DNA of 64,000 bases from Portulaca oleracea (GCA_029582165.1 CM055881.1:27770094-27834093); one strand, 5' to 3'. Numbered from the stretch's first letter, positions 49,265 through 60,720 are shown. Numbers and translations are program-made. Notes: generated from the letters alone by a model not told the origin.

Positions 49265-49720
49265 AGTAGCTCTTTCTAGATTCTAACCACCTTCTTCCTC
49301 TAACCCTCCCTTTTCACCTTTTCTTAACTAGTAATTTTAGTTTAGAAGATTGTAGATGAGGTATCCTTTTTGTATATAGAAGAAAGCTCTCCTTTTGTAG
49401 CTCAAAAGTGTACTCGATACTCTAGGATCTCTGCTAGGGATGCATCAAAATTACTGCAAAATTAACATGTATAGGCACATCATGCCGACAGAGCAAATAG
49501 TTGAAAAAAAGTAGGTGTTTTGTTGCTTATGTCTTGGTCTAGTTACATGGACTGATTTATAGAAACCTCAAAGTTTGGTATTTGTGTTCATTACTCTCCA
49601 AAATAGCGTTGGTTGCTGTTATGAGAGGAAGTTGTCGTGGTTTTGTTGTTTGTGTGGCTCAATTGTAGTCTCATGTGTAACTGATTGCATTAGGCGTTGA
49701 ATGAAAAATTTTCTTATATT
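49265..49720 (+). other. 3' UTR and flank of the bromodomain gene
   Basis: Noncoding; TTGAATGAAAAATTTTC near 49695-49712 could carry the poly(A) signal. The exact end is not known. Confidence 0.4.
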
Positions 49721-49944
49721 AATAAATTGAATTAAATTATCTAGAGAAAATGTAAGAATCATGCATGATACAAATAATAAATTATTAGATGCGCTAATTA
49801 GACAACTACAAAAAATTCATATTCAACAAATAGATAAATTAAAAGAAAATAATTCATCTAATTAATTATCATTTAAATTAGTTTCATGAAGACCAACCAG
49901 ATTTGCTTATGTATAAGGAGAATGGAAAGTCTATGAAAAACTTA

Positions 49945-50763
49945 GGTTGTGTTTTGTTGGAAGGAAAATGATTTTGGAGGAAATCGTTTTTTAGGAGAAA
50001 TGATATTCCAAGAAAAATGGTTTTCGATATTCAATTTTTTTTTGTTTGGTAGGAGACAAATCGTTTTTCGGAAAATGACCATATATGTCGACATAAGTAG
50101 CGATATATATTGCAAATGAAAATATTTGGAGCTCAAAATTCATATTTGAGTTTTTTTTTAATCATTTCTATCGTATTGTAAAGTTTCATGACAAACCGAT
50201 AAAATTGAATTTTGCTCTTAAATTTCAGTCATATTCAACAACAAAAAAATGTCAACAAAAGTGGCAATATATGTTACAAATGAAAATATTTGGACCTCAA
50301 AATTTATATTTGAGCTTTTCTTAGTCCATACTATCAAATCATAAAGTTTCAATTCAAACAGTTCAGTTTGAATTTTTAAAACTTTCAGTTAGTTTTAGCG
50401 ACAAAAAAGTCTGGTATATGTCGCGATAAATGTTATCAGACGAAAATATTTTGAGCTAAAAATTTATATTTGAGCTTTTCTTAATCAATTCTATCGTGTT
50501 ACAAAATTCGAGTAAAACCGTTAAATGTTGAATTTCACCCTCAAATTTCAGTTAGAGTCATTAGTGAAAATCGATCAAACAATCAAGGGTGAAAAATATT
50601 TTTTTCTAGGTTGAACAAAAGAAGTCGATTTCCTTCCTTTAGGGGGAAAATGATTTTCTTTAGAAATGATTTTCGAAACCTTTTTTGTACCGAACATTAG
50701 AAAATTGGAAAAACATTTTTCTAGAAAGCGTTCCCCCCCCCCCTTCCCCCAGCAAACACACAC
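49945..50763. mobile_element. Tourist/Harbinger-like element with three internal 160-bp repeats
   Basis: Ends are inverted: GGTTGTGTTTTGTTGG (left) and CCAGCAAACACACAC (right). TTA occurs on both sides (49942-49944, 50764-50766), as in PIF/Harbinger elements. Inside, three tandem copies of a 160-164-bp unit are marked by AATATTTGGA at 50121, 50285 and (as AATATTTTGA) 50445. The 819-bp element has no ORF. Confidence 0.72.
50085..50575. repeat. three tandem copies of a 160-164-bp unit
   Basis: Each unit contains GAAAATATTTGGASCTCAAAA, then TATTTGAGYTTTTCTTA, then an AAAGTTTCA-like word and a TTTCAGT word. The copies are clearly diverged. Confidence 0.75.
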
Positions 50764-51304
50764 TTAAAGAAAATGAAAGAATACAAGAACAATTAAGAAA
50801 TTCTAAACTTATGATGATGAGTTAAACCAATTTGATATTGCATTCTAGTTTAATGAGGAGGATTATATGTCTTATGACATAGTTGTTGGGGAAGTATGGA
50901 TAGTATAATTATAGTACAAATATACAAATAGTAATTTCTTAATCGATTGGATATGAATATTGTTTATGGTGGAAAATAAGGTGAGGAATGAAGGGATGAA
51001 AAAGAATGGCAAGTGGGGTGTAGGTGATGGGGCCTATGTGCAAAGAACAAGCCTCTTTCTCTACACGCTTTTGCATCCCACGCCCTTTGCAAATGAGGCA
51101 AGTGCTTAATGGTACCTGCGCTTTTTTCTCTTCTTTCTTCATTCCCTTTCTCTCTCTTACGTTCTCCATTTTGGTCGAGAACAAGTAGGTACCCTAACTA
51201 TTTTTTGATGGAGTATTTCAAGAGTTAAGCGGCATAAGGGAACAAGTTATAAGCTGAGGATTGACCGGAAAGGTCAAAATCTAGCTTACCAAGTAAAATG
51301 GACC

Positions 51305-51542
51305 CAACATGGACTATGTCAGGTATAACACGAGTTGTGTTAGTGTCCAGAGAGATAGAAAAAGGATCACTTGGTCAACACGAACCGTGCTGGTTCAATA
51401 CGGGTCGTGTTGAGGCCACCACGGACCGTGGTGGTCTAACATGGATCGTGTTGAGGACACCACGGACTGTGGTGGTCAGTGGTCTAACATGGACCGTGTT
51501 GAGGACACCACGGACTGTGGTGGTCTAACATGGACCGTATTG
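51305..51542. repeat. phased palindrome array in LTR U3 (CACCACG/TAACATG type)
   Basis: Ten 17-bp palindromic units start at 51305, 51326, 51376, 51396, 51417, 51437, 51458, 51485, 51506 and 51526. The start intervals are 21, 50, 20, 21, 20, 21, 27, 21 and 20 bp. The best is CACCACGGACCGTGGTG at 51417. From 51417 on, CACCAC and TAACAT half-site types alternate. Confidence 0.88.
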
Positions 51543-51742
51543 ATGCCCAGTCAAACCCTTTTTCAAAATCCTTTGATTTTAGCCTCGGGTATTAATGTAT
51601 AGGGCATCTTTTGGCATTATTCTTGACTGATATTTTCAGTCAAGATTAACCCCTTAATGATGATTGGAATCCCATAGTACAAAATCTCAAATCGTGCTAT
51701 ATTGATTGTGAAGTTTGAATGGGATTTGAATGTTCCAACCCC

Positions 51743-51750
51743 TATAAATA
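51743..51750 (+). promoter_or_regulatory. LTR TATA box
   Basis: TATAAATA, 201 bp downstream of the last palindrome (ends 51542), the same distance as in the 2270 LTR. Confidence 0.7.
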
Positions 51751-52993
51751 GTGGCTGAATTTCATTCATCCAACACACCTCTATCTCTTCTTTCTATCTT
51801 CCTAGAGAACTTCAACACAACTCCTAAGGTATTGAACTGCAACAACTTCTTGAGACTTTTTGAGAGTTCTTGTACTTTGCTTATAAGAGGTTAGATTTTA
51901 CCCTTAAGTCTATTCGCGATCTAGTGAATAAATCTTAAGGGGAGACGGGTTTGATCCTTGACTACTAGCTACCCAAGTGATCCCTCATCTTGTGCAAGTG
52001 ACCTTGTTACCCCATATTTCCAACAATCTTAAGACTTATTTTCACCATGGATGATCAAGTTGAGGATCATACAGGGCAATATGAGGGATGAAATTTCAAG
52101 TTCAAGATGCTATGGAATGAGAAAAGATAAGTTTGTCTTGCTTTATACAAGTTTTATTTATTCAAATTTATTAAGTTTATTTATCAAGATTATTATTAAT
52201 CAATCGGAATTTATTTGATTGGTATAGTTAGAATCTTGATATATTCTTGGCAATGGTGGTTAATTTTTATACTCAAGATGTTCAAGGAGCTGAGTATGAT
52301 GTGATTGCCTTCATCGAGATAAGTTAATTATTTTTAAGTTGACATTTATTTGTTTTTAAGTAGCATGATTCTCTTTGATGTGAATTGGATTAATTCAAAA
52401 GGGAAAATTAGAAACATGTTGAGATTTATGATTCATTAATACGCCTTGTTAAGTCACTATTTATAAGTTTTCAAGAAAGTGGTGTGTTTGGATGTTCTAT
52501 GAGTACATGTTTCTTTGTCATTATTCCTATTGCCAAGATTTTAAATGTATTTTATTAATATCAAGTAAATCACAAAAAAGCCAGTTAAGTGAGTTTATGA
52601 TTTTATGGCATGTTTTTCCATGATTAAGTACATATATGTGGGGTTCATATATGAGATGCCTTGTTATAAAGCATGATAATTGTTTGGTAAAGTTTATCAT
52701 AATTATTCATATTTGAATACTTGACATTATCAATTTGTTGTTAATTGAGGAAATGACAAGCATCTGTGTTTTTAAGTAGTCATATATGTACATGTGTAAG
52801 AATCTATGTCAATCTATATGATTCACATGATGTATAAGTTTATGTACATGACTAATATCATTCTCCCCTAAAGATACAAGCATGCTTAATTTAAGACAAT
52901 GTTTACTCATGGAAGTTTTTGTTTGATTAGTATATATATTTTTTGAGATATATACTTGTGTTGTCTTGTTTGGTTCATATCTTATTAATTATG

Positions 52994-53388
52994 CATACGA
53001 CTAAATTATGTGTATTACCTGCCACTTTTTTCCAACCAATTTAAAATGGTTAGAAAAACTAACCATTTTAGCAACCATTTCATATTTCAACTATTTTTCA
53101 AAAAATTTAGTGGGGAAAAGGGTTGGAAATTCCAACCAATTTTGCTAAAATTGATTGGAAATTTTTCCTACCATCCTTTTTCCAACCATTTTCAAATAGT
53201 AGGAAAAAGGATGGTAGGAAAATTTTCCAGCCAATGCTAGCAAAATTGGTTGGAATTTCCAATCCTTTTTCCCACTAAATATTTTGAAAAATAGTTGGAA
53301 TATGAAATGGTTGCTAAAATGGTTGGTTTTTCCAACCATTTTAAATTGGTTGAAAAAGTGATTGGTAATACATACATTTTTAGTAGTG
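52994..53388. mobile_element. foldback MITE with CACTA-like right end
   Basis: Nearly the whole 395 bp is an inverted repeat centred near 53190. For example, CCAACCAATTTAAAATGGTT (53033) pairs with AACCATTTTAAATTGGTTG (53334). The right end as reverse complement is CACTACTAAAAATG; the left end has decayed. No target duplication was confirmed. Confidence 0.75.
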
Positions 53389-55139
53389 CGCATAATACGA
53401 ACAAGGTGCAAGTGTTCATGACATGTAAGAGTTTGACATGGAAATTTATAAGTTGTAAGAATATGGGTTCATGGTAATTTATTTCAAGATGAATTCATTA
53501 GTTGGTTATGCAAAGAAAGTTTATATGAAAACTCATATGATTATTAATTCAAGTACTTGCATGTTTCTCTCAAGTTCAAGTTTGGTTGTGTAATGTGTTT
53601 AATGATATGACAATCATGTATTTATAACCGTTTGACAAGTATTCATGATTATAAGTTGTTTAAATATATATGTCGTTATATATTTGATTAGCACTTATGC
53701 AAGTTTGTCTTGATAAAATGTCTTGGTTGATCTAAGTTTCAAGTATGCTAGTATGCATGTCAAATTATGAATCAATCATGTTATATAGACTTTTTGTTTA
53801 TATTTTGGCATGACAAGTTCAAGAGTAATCATATGATATTAATTTAACTTTGATTAAAGTATGAGATCAAGCTAATTTCTATGATTGTATTGCGTGAATA
53901 AGTTGGTCATGACATGTTTTCCTATTATTAAGATATGAATAAGGTATTTTTGTTCATATGAGTAGAAGTAGAAATGTATATTTCTAGTTTATGGTAGTAA
54001 TTAAGTTTTTCACGCATAAGAATGTTTCGATAAGTTTAGTGTAGCCTAATAAGAAATAATGACGGTTTATGTGATTATTACAAGCATAATGACTATGGGT
54101 GTGTCATAAGTGACATAGACACAAATTTATAAGTTCAAGCTTCTCATATTCAATGATCTTGTTATGACCAAGATGATATTGTTATTAAGTGTTTACTTTG
54201 TAATACATTATGTTTCTTCATGAAATAAGTCAATGTTTATGAGAAGGTTCATACTTTATATGGCTTGTATGCTAATATATGTGGCTTGCATATTGATGCA
54301 TATGGTTAATGCTTATCAAGTATATGATTATGTAAGATGTAAGGATAATCATGACTCAATGTATTCATGTGTTCAAGTTGAATACATGTACTAGGTTTTT
54401 TCTCCATTTTATAAGATTATAAGTATTCATTATGTATGAATTTAAGTAGTATGTATCTATTATAAGATAAGTTGCATACTGTATGCATGTTGAATTATGT
54501 GCATGATCATATATTTTGAACACATGATGTTTCCCTAAGTTTATGTGTTATAAAATTGGATGGTCCTGACGTCATTGGCAAACAGTCTATGAATTAAGTT
54601 TGCATGCATGATATGCATGATTCAATCAATTTTTTCTACAAAAGAAAATGTATATATCTCTTATATACATCCACCTTTAAGTGATTTATTAATGAGTAAG
54701 ATTGGCATACAAGACGAATGGTTATGAGTTCCAAAGTTTAACATTTAAGAAGTGGATCTAATCATGTATAAGGAGATATGACCCCAATTAAAATGATGTT
54801 TCATCATATGCGAAGAAGTCATATAACTATAAGATGATCATTCAAGATCATGGAGGTTCATCCTCACCTAACCAATATTAAGACATGTAATAGCTTAATT
54901 ACCTATGGTATTCAAGTTTGTAGTAAATGGTCAAAAGTGTAACAGTTTGAGTTATACATAAGATGGAATTCTAATTTCCATGAGACTTAAGTGATTCTTC
55001 AAGTTTAAGTTGAAAGATATTTTTCTTTCATGCGAAATCAAATGTTGTTTTTTTTATTTGTACAAAGCCTATAAATATGAAATCCAAAAGTTTTTTTGTT
55101 ATGTAAAGAACATGGAAATCAAATGTTAATTTGATTTAT

Positions 55140-55440
55140 GAGGTTATTCTAAGGTATAAGTTGTGGCTATGTAATCCAAGGTGCTTGGATAAAGATATAG
55201 TTATAAGGAAGAGAATGCGAAAAATCAAAAGAAATTTTGATCTTGTAAGCGTTCCTCTTGAGGTAATGATGCAAGTAGTCCAAAGTACTTGCGCAGGACT
55301 ATAGTTATGTAAGCATTTCTTTCAAGGTAACTATCCTAGTAGTCCAACATTTTGGGCAAGGTTATAATTATGTCATTAAGAGGTCTTTGAAAGGATTATA
55401 AGAATTGTCCATACTATTTGGATAAGGTTATAATCAAGGT
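55140..55440. repeat. degenerate tandem repeat, about four units
   Basis: Units of roughly 60-115 bp share AAGTAGTCCAAAGTACTTG and GGTTATAATTATGTMA-like words (around 55155, 55270, 55332 and 55400). Confidence 0.5.
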
Positions 55441-55559
55441 TATGAGTTTATATGATTTTGTAAGCATTACAAAAGAATACATAGTTCAAAGGCTTGCTAT
55501 CTACTAAAGCATTCGATTTGTAAGTTCAATATTAACTCATATAAAGACAATATTTAAAT

Positions 55560-56637
55560 GGAAAATTGGGTTCTAATAATACAAACTTTTGGCCATATAA
55601 GACTTAATAATATGAACTTTTGATTTAGTGATTAATAATACAAACTTTGACATGTTGCCCCCAATAGTACGCCACCGAGTTAAGTTGAACTTAACTCGGT
55701 GGCGGTCTGACGTGGTGGCGGAGGCACGTGCCTGATTGTTTTGACTTTGCCACGTCATCCACGTTGATTTAAAAAAAATAATACGAACTTTTACCTATGT
55801 TGCTCTGAATAATACGAACTTTTACCTATGTTGCTCTGAATAATACAAATTTTTTTTTCTCTCTAAAAATCCCAGATCCCATTTTTTCTTCTTCATCTTC
55901 TTCAATCCGCACCCTCCCCATTCCCAGAAAACCCAGAACCCCCCCCCCCCCTCTTCCTTCATCTTCATCATCCCCACCACCTCTTTTTTCTCTCTCTAAA
56001 AATCCCACATTTCCCTTTTGCATCTTCATCTTTTTCAATCCTCCCCCTCTTCATCTCTTCTTCATGAGCCACAACTTGATGCTCAAACTTGTCAACAACG
56101 GCGGAATGTCTTCTCAACTTCCATAACCACCCTTTTTTCCACTTCACTGCTCTCCTTCTTCTTCTCAACTTCCATCACCTTTTTTTACTCAGATCTCTGC
56201 AAGGAGAGCAGTGAAGTCAAAATGGGGAGAGGTTTTCTGGGTCTTCTCAACAATGGCGGAATGCAAGGAAGAGAGAGAGAGAGAGAGAGGGAGCTAGGGG
56301 GAGTTTTCTGGGTTTTCTGGGGTTTTCTGGGAATGGGGAGGGAGAGAATTGAAGAAGATGAAGAAGAAAAAACGGGATTTGGGATTTTTAGAGAGAAAAA
56401 AAAGTTTGTATTATTCAGAGCAACATAGGTAAAAGTTCGTATTATTTAGAGCAACATAGGTAAAAGTTCGTATTATTTTTTTAAATCAACGTGGATGACG
56501 TGACAAAATCAAAACAACCAAGCGCGTGCCTCCACCGCCACGTCAGACCACCACCGAGTTCAGTTCAACTTAACTCGGTGGCATACTATTGGGGGCAACA
56601 GGGGGTCAAAGTTCGTATTATTAGAATCCAATTTCCT
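55560..56637. mobile_element. Mutator-like foldback element with ~370-bp inverted ends
   Basis: The 1,078-bp element starts GGAAAATTGGGTTCTAATAA and ends in the complement of GGAAATTGGATTCTAATAA. The flanks carry TATTTAAAT (55551-55559 and 56638-56646), a 9-bp duplication as in Mutator-like elements. The inverted arms extend about 370 bp and include two copies of AAAAGTTCGTATTATT-type words, a CACGTCATCCACGTTGATTT block and a pyrimidine-rich TCTCTCTAAAAATCCC block. Between them is about 300 bp of unrelated, CT-rich sequence. No transposase was seen. Confidence 0.85.
55670..55704. repeat. perfect 35-bp hairpin within the Mutator-like arm
   Basis: Arms CGCCACCGAGTTAAGTT and its exact complement are separated by one G. 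A mutated version lies in the other arm at about 56548-56583. Confidence 0.95.
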
Positions 56638-58148
56638 TATTTAAATTTAACCAAAGCCTATAATTTGATGGTTTAGTCATATTATGACAAGGGGTAAAAT
56701 TTTTCTTACCCAACCCTATAGTGTGGTGGTGTAATCACAACTATGATTAAGGGAAGAAATGTTAAGTTTAAGATATGATCATGTTAAGTAAGGTCATGGA
56801 AAGATATGTATATATCGAGTGATCTTAGGTAAAGAGGCGCTCAAAAGTATCATGATCAAATTCTTGCAAGATCACAAGATCATCTAGTGATCCTTGAAAA
56901 TTGAGATGGGAGTAAAGTCCACTCATAAATTGTCAACAACGGAGTTCCAACTCACATTCGACATATGTGGTCAAGTCTTGAGTTTAATGGTCGACGACGT
57001 TGTAGGACAATTGGAACATCCATTCTATGATTCATCCCAAGGTCAAATGATGCTTAAGAACTGTAATGATAATGAGGTTTGAGTCTATGGTTCATTAACA
57101 GACTTTGAAATCATTAAGATGTGGAGCTCTATTACGGGAGTGTAAAAGTCTGTTGATATGCCGCAAATACATGGGTGTAGATGTAGCATGTATCAAGGCC
57201 GTTCGCATGGGGACTTGCTCAACAATATACCAAACTAACACTCTAGTTGATTGCTGAGTCGATCAGGTTTTGATTTTGATTATTCTAAAACTACTTCTAA
57301 TCACTATTAAAGTCAAAACAAGCAACTATTCACACAAATAATTGGATAAATCAATGGGAAAAAGACGTTCAGGGGATAAACCTCAGTCACTCTATGAATT
57401 AATCAAGTAGATTGAACATGTATGTCACTAATTTGGTACATTTTAGGGTTGATAATCGCATAAAGTCTTTCGCAGCGATCTTTTGGAAATGAAGCTAATT
57501 GCCTAGCAAAGCCAATCACCTACGTACTTTCGTGGTTATTTCAACTTTAACTAGGTTAATGATCAAATTATCAAAAGACCCCTAACTAAAAATCTCTATG
57601 TCTACTTCATTTTATAGTTAGTTCAATCTAAGCTTTCTAATTCTCAAATTTCTCCTTTGGGTACTTCATTCAAGAATTTACAACCATGCTAATGGTGATC
57701 AAGCAAAAGCAATGACATAGATACTGGTAGGTTGAATAAAAATGCATCTAAACTAGATTCAAAACATGTTCAATCCAACAATATTCAATCCATCAAAACA
57801 ACTATGGTTTATCCCCCAAACAATAGGAAAACTACTCACTAATCATGTCTAAACTACAAAAACACATAAATTCTACTCTTGAAAGCATAGAAATCTAAAG
57901 AGAATGAAGAAATAATCAAAGATGTGCAGAAAACCCTTGAAAGAATTTGGCAATAATTGTGGACTTTTGCTCCTCCAACACCGTATCGATCTTGAATAAT
58001 CTTCAATTCGCTCTCAAACTCTTGATTATTGTGGGATTATAGGAGATGGATGATGCTAGAGATAGAGGGGGATGGTATGGGAGAGGTGGATGGTCGTGAA
58101 TGATGTTGTATGAAGGTAGATGATCTATGAAACAGTCGAATCCATTGA

Positions 58149-58155
58149 TTATATA
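58149..58155 (-). promoter_or_regulatory. TATA-like box beside palindrome array
   Basis: Minus-strand TATATAA. The nearest palindrome starts 43 bp away on the upstream side. Confidence 0.45.
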
Positions 58156-58197
58156 GCAATAATGTGCGAAAAACAGCCAAATTCCAACAGTCAGGCT

Positions 58198-58413
58198 CAC
58201 CACGGATTGTGTTCGCTCACCACGGACCACGGACTTTGTTGGCTCACCACGGACCGTGTTGGGTCAACATGGACCGTGTCAGGTCAACACGGACCGTGTC
58301 AGCGTGGCAACGCCCTGTGTCAACCTCAACACGGGTCGTGTTCATGGGTTCTGGGGAAATTCAACTCTGTGAATGCCAACACGGACTGTGTTGGTGTAAG
58401 CTCGGGTCGTGTT
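58198..58413. repeat. phased palindrome array (CAACACGGACCGTGTTG type)
   Basis: Units start at 58198, 58218, 58245, 58265, 58285, 58327, 58377 and 58397, so most intervals are 20 bp. Examples are CACCACGGACCGTGTTG (58245), CAACACGGACCGTGTCA (58285) and CAACACGGACTGTGTTG (58377). Confidence 0.85.
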
Positions 58414-58440
58414 GGCCTAGGAAATTTCTAATTTAACAAC

Positions 58441-59829
58441 AGTATCATTAATTTATTTTTCTTTTTCTTTTAGGGGGTCGGGGGCTTTATACACATAAAA
58501 TTATTTTTTTCACTTCGATATAAATTTAAAATTTAGACATTTTGAAACACAATAAAATCATCGTAAGTATTTCACTTAAGATAAACCTCTTCTTTCACAT
58601 ATTATTTGATGTTTTTACTTGTTAGGGTTATTCTGTGTTGCCATTTTGCTTAGACTACTGTTGGCGTTTTAGATTTTCTTAAAAAAAATAGTAGTTGGTA
58701 AGTAATTGTCATTTAAATTCTTAATCTTATAATAATACCTTACGTTCCTATATGAGTGGAGACATGTAAAAGTGATGGGGTAATAAGGGAGAAGTATCTA
58801 TAGAGAAAATTGAATTTAAGTTATATTCGTAGAAGAGAGGAACAACTATCATTTATGTTAACACTAAAATGCAACCAATTGCGTTTGAAATTGGAATTGC
58901 TTTTCAATTGGGAATTAGCATTTCAGATTGGAGATGCTTTTCAGATGGAAGCTTCCCTGGGAATTAAAGAATGAAGATAAATGGTGGACATCAACAATGA
59001 ATCCGCTAACAAACTAATTTATTTTCTGCAAAGACGGTGGTCTTCCCATCACTAACTGATAGGATCAACACTAAAATCCAATCAATTGCTCAATAAAAGT
59101 TCTTTTTTTTTTCTGATGTTGACAATGCCACTAATAACATACCACGTCCATCTAGTGAGTCAAATTTTTAAAACGTTAATCATTAAGTTTTAATATATAG
59201 ATTAATTTGTTATATAAAATTGCAATAGATTAATTTGTTATATAAAATTGCAAATACTAGATATGTGAAAAATATTATTATAAAAGTGTAGAATTATAAT
59301 TGTTGATAAAATAATATATATAAGAATTGTCGTATCGAAAAAGACATTAAAAATTATAAAAAGTTAAATAAGAGGCAAATATTATGAGATGGAAGGAGTA
59401 TTGTAAATGTAAATTTGATTTAACTATTATAACTGCACTTAAACTCACATTGTCACATTTGTACCTTTATATTAAAAATTTTGAAGTAAAACTCTCTCAC
59501 CATAAGTTTTTGATGGGAGTACTATTTTGTAGTAACTTATTAATTTTTATGAATGAAAGAGTGACCAATAATTTATTTGAGATGACTTTGCATGATAAAT
59601 ATCATCACTTAATAAATTATCAGTCACAATCATATTAGAAAGTAGTTCTACTATAACTTACCAGTCAGATAATTATAAAAAAAAAGGTGACCTTAAATAA
59701 AGTTAATTTCATATTTGGTGAGTCCATAATTTATACTCCACGTTTCCATTCTTTTTACTAGCTAGCCTTTTAGGTTTTATTGGATATATACTCATTATAT
59801 AGTCAGTCACGCATAGAGTGCCCGAGTTA
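58441..59829. other. AT-rich intergenic stretch
   Basis: No gene was recognised. TTAATTTGTTATATAAAATT is repeated about 28 bp apart near 59200-59250. GATGGAAGGAGTATTG near 59391 resembles a lone Stowaway end. Confidence 0.45.
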
Positions 59830-60720
59830 TGTATCAATTGTAAAAAACATCAGTAATTTTTTTTCAGTTAACTCATTGTCATTTAACCTAATAATTTTGT
59901 CAAATATACTCTTTGGACCTGGTATCCTATTTAACACTTAACTATCATGTTAAGTTCATCCCCCTCCTTTCTCTCTCCTTCCACGACTCCATTGAAGCTC
60001 TCTCTCTCTCTCCTCATGTTCTTCTTCTTCCCGAGATTTCTTCTCATTCCCTTTTCTCTTCCTTCTTCTCGTTCACTACCGAATCTATCTTTTTAGTTGG
60101 TGTTGATTGAATTTGAGATCTGCAATGGAGGAAATGAGTTGGTTGCTTGAGTTTGATTTTTTTAGTTGCTTGATTTGATTGTGGTTGTTGGGATTAAAGT
60201 GGCAGTTGGAGTGGTGCTAGTGGTCTAGTAATCGCTCGGTAGTGATAGATTTGGTGGTGAACAAGTCGGGTGAAGAAGATAAAAGGTAAGAGAAGGGAGG
60301 GGAGGGGGAGACGAAATTTGGGAGAAAAGAAGAGAATATAGTGGGGGAGGGGTGGGATAATATCTAGGGAAAAAGAAGAAAAGGGGATAAAATCTGATGA
60401 AGAAAAGAGAAAGAGGAGAAATCGAAGAGAGTTTCAATGAAGCAAGGAAGAAGAGAAAGTGATGAAGAAGTTGAGGATAAGAAGATGGTGTAGAAGAATA
60501 TAATATGATTAGGATCAGAAGAAGAGGAGCCAAAACAAATCAAGAATACAACTTTAGTCTTTATAACCAGTTATCAGTCATCAAAATGACTTTTTTCAAA
60601 GTTTTATGAAGTTGAGTGGCAGCAAGTTATTTGAAATGATACTTGGGACAAGTTAAGTGTCATTTTAATCAATCATATGGCGAAGATTTAGTGTCATTTT
60701 ACATTTGCATCGATTATTCA
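59830..60720. mobile_element. probable foldback element: pyrimidine-rich left, purine-rich right
   Basis: 59960-60095 is pyrimidine-rich and 60250-60535 purine-rich on the + strand, and parts are inverted matches: ACCGAATCTATCTTTTT (60078) against GATAGATTTGGTGGTGAA (60244), and CCATTGAAGCTCTCTC (59989) against GAGAGTTTCAATGAAG (60427). Outer ends are inferred. Confidence 0.45.

Larger units (their letters stand above)
51206..52025 (+). mobile_element. LTR related to the 2270-2982 LTR
   Basis: 820 bp, starting TGATGGAGTATTTCAAGAG (compare TGTTGGAAATATTTCAAGAG at 2270) and ending ATTTCCAACA, the exact complement of the family start. It has a palindrome array and a TATA box in the same order and spacing as the 2270 LTR, and a similar 3' third (..GTTACCCCATATTTCCAACA against ..GTTACTCCCTTTCCTCCAACA). 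Confidence 0.8.
52026..57230 (+). mobile_element. non-coding interior of a copia-family element (LARD-like)
   Basis: Immediately after the LTR, an ATG frame (52047) reads MDDQVEDHTGQYEG, stop, NFKFKMLW, matching the beginning of copia gag, and then coding potential ceases. The right end (about 57060-57180: GAACTGTAATGATAATGAGG, then AGACTTTG and a TGTAAAAGTCTGT-like word) resembles the 3' noncoding region of the copia element at 1795-1930. The roughly 3.5 kb between, after removing the insertions at 52994 and 55560, is AT-rich with no pol motifs. No 3' LTR was found; a different repeat begins near 57240. Confidence 0.6.
57240..58440 (-). mobile_element. LTR/leader-like repeat containing a palindrome array
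   Basis: No ORF. On the minus strand the order is palindrome array, TATA-like box, then about 850 bp of leader-like AT-rich sequence containing GTTTGGGGGATAAACCATAG and a GTTTATCCCCTGAAC word near its end. This resembles a repeat promoter plus transcribed leader. Ends were not found and no coding part is attached. Confidence 0.45.

Noticed and set aside
51305..51542. CRISPR-like array
   Set aside because: Repeats are adjacent palindromes with 3-4 bp between them and no unique spacers, in plant nuclear DNA.
57240..58440. 3' LTR of the 51206 element
   Set aside because: Only the palindrome words match; no TGTTGGAAAT or ATTTCCAACA ends at suitable places, and the TATA orientation is opposite.
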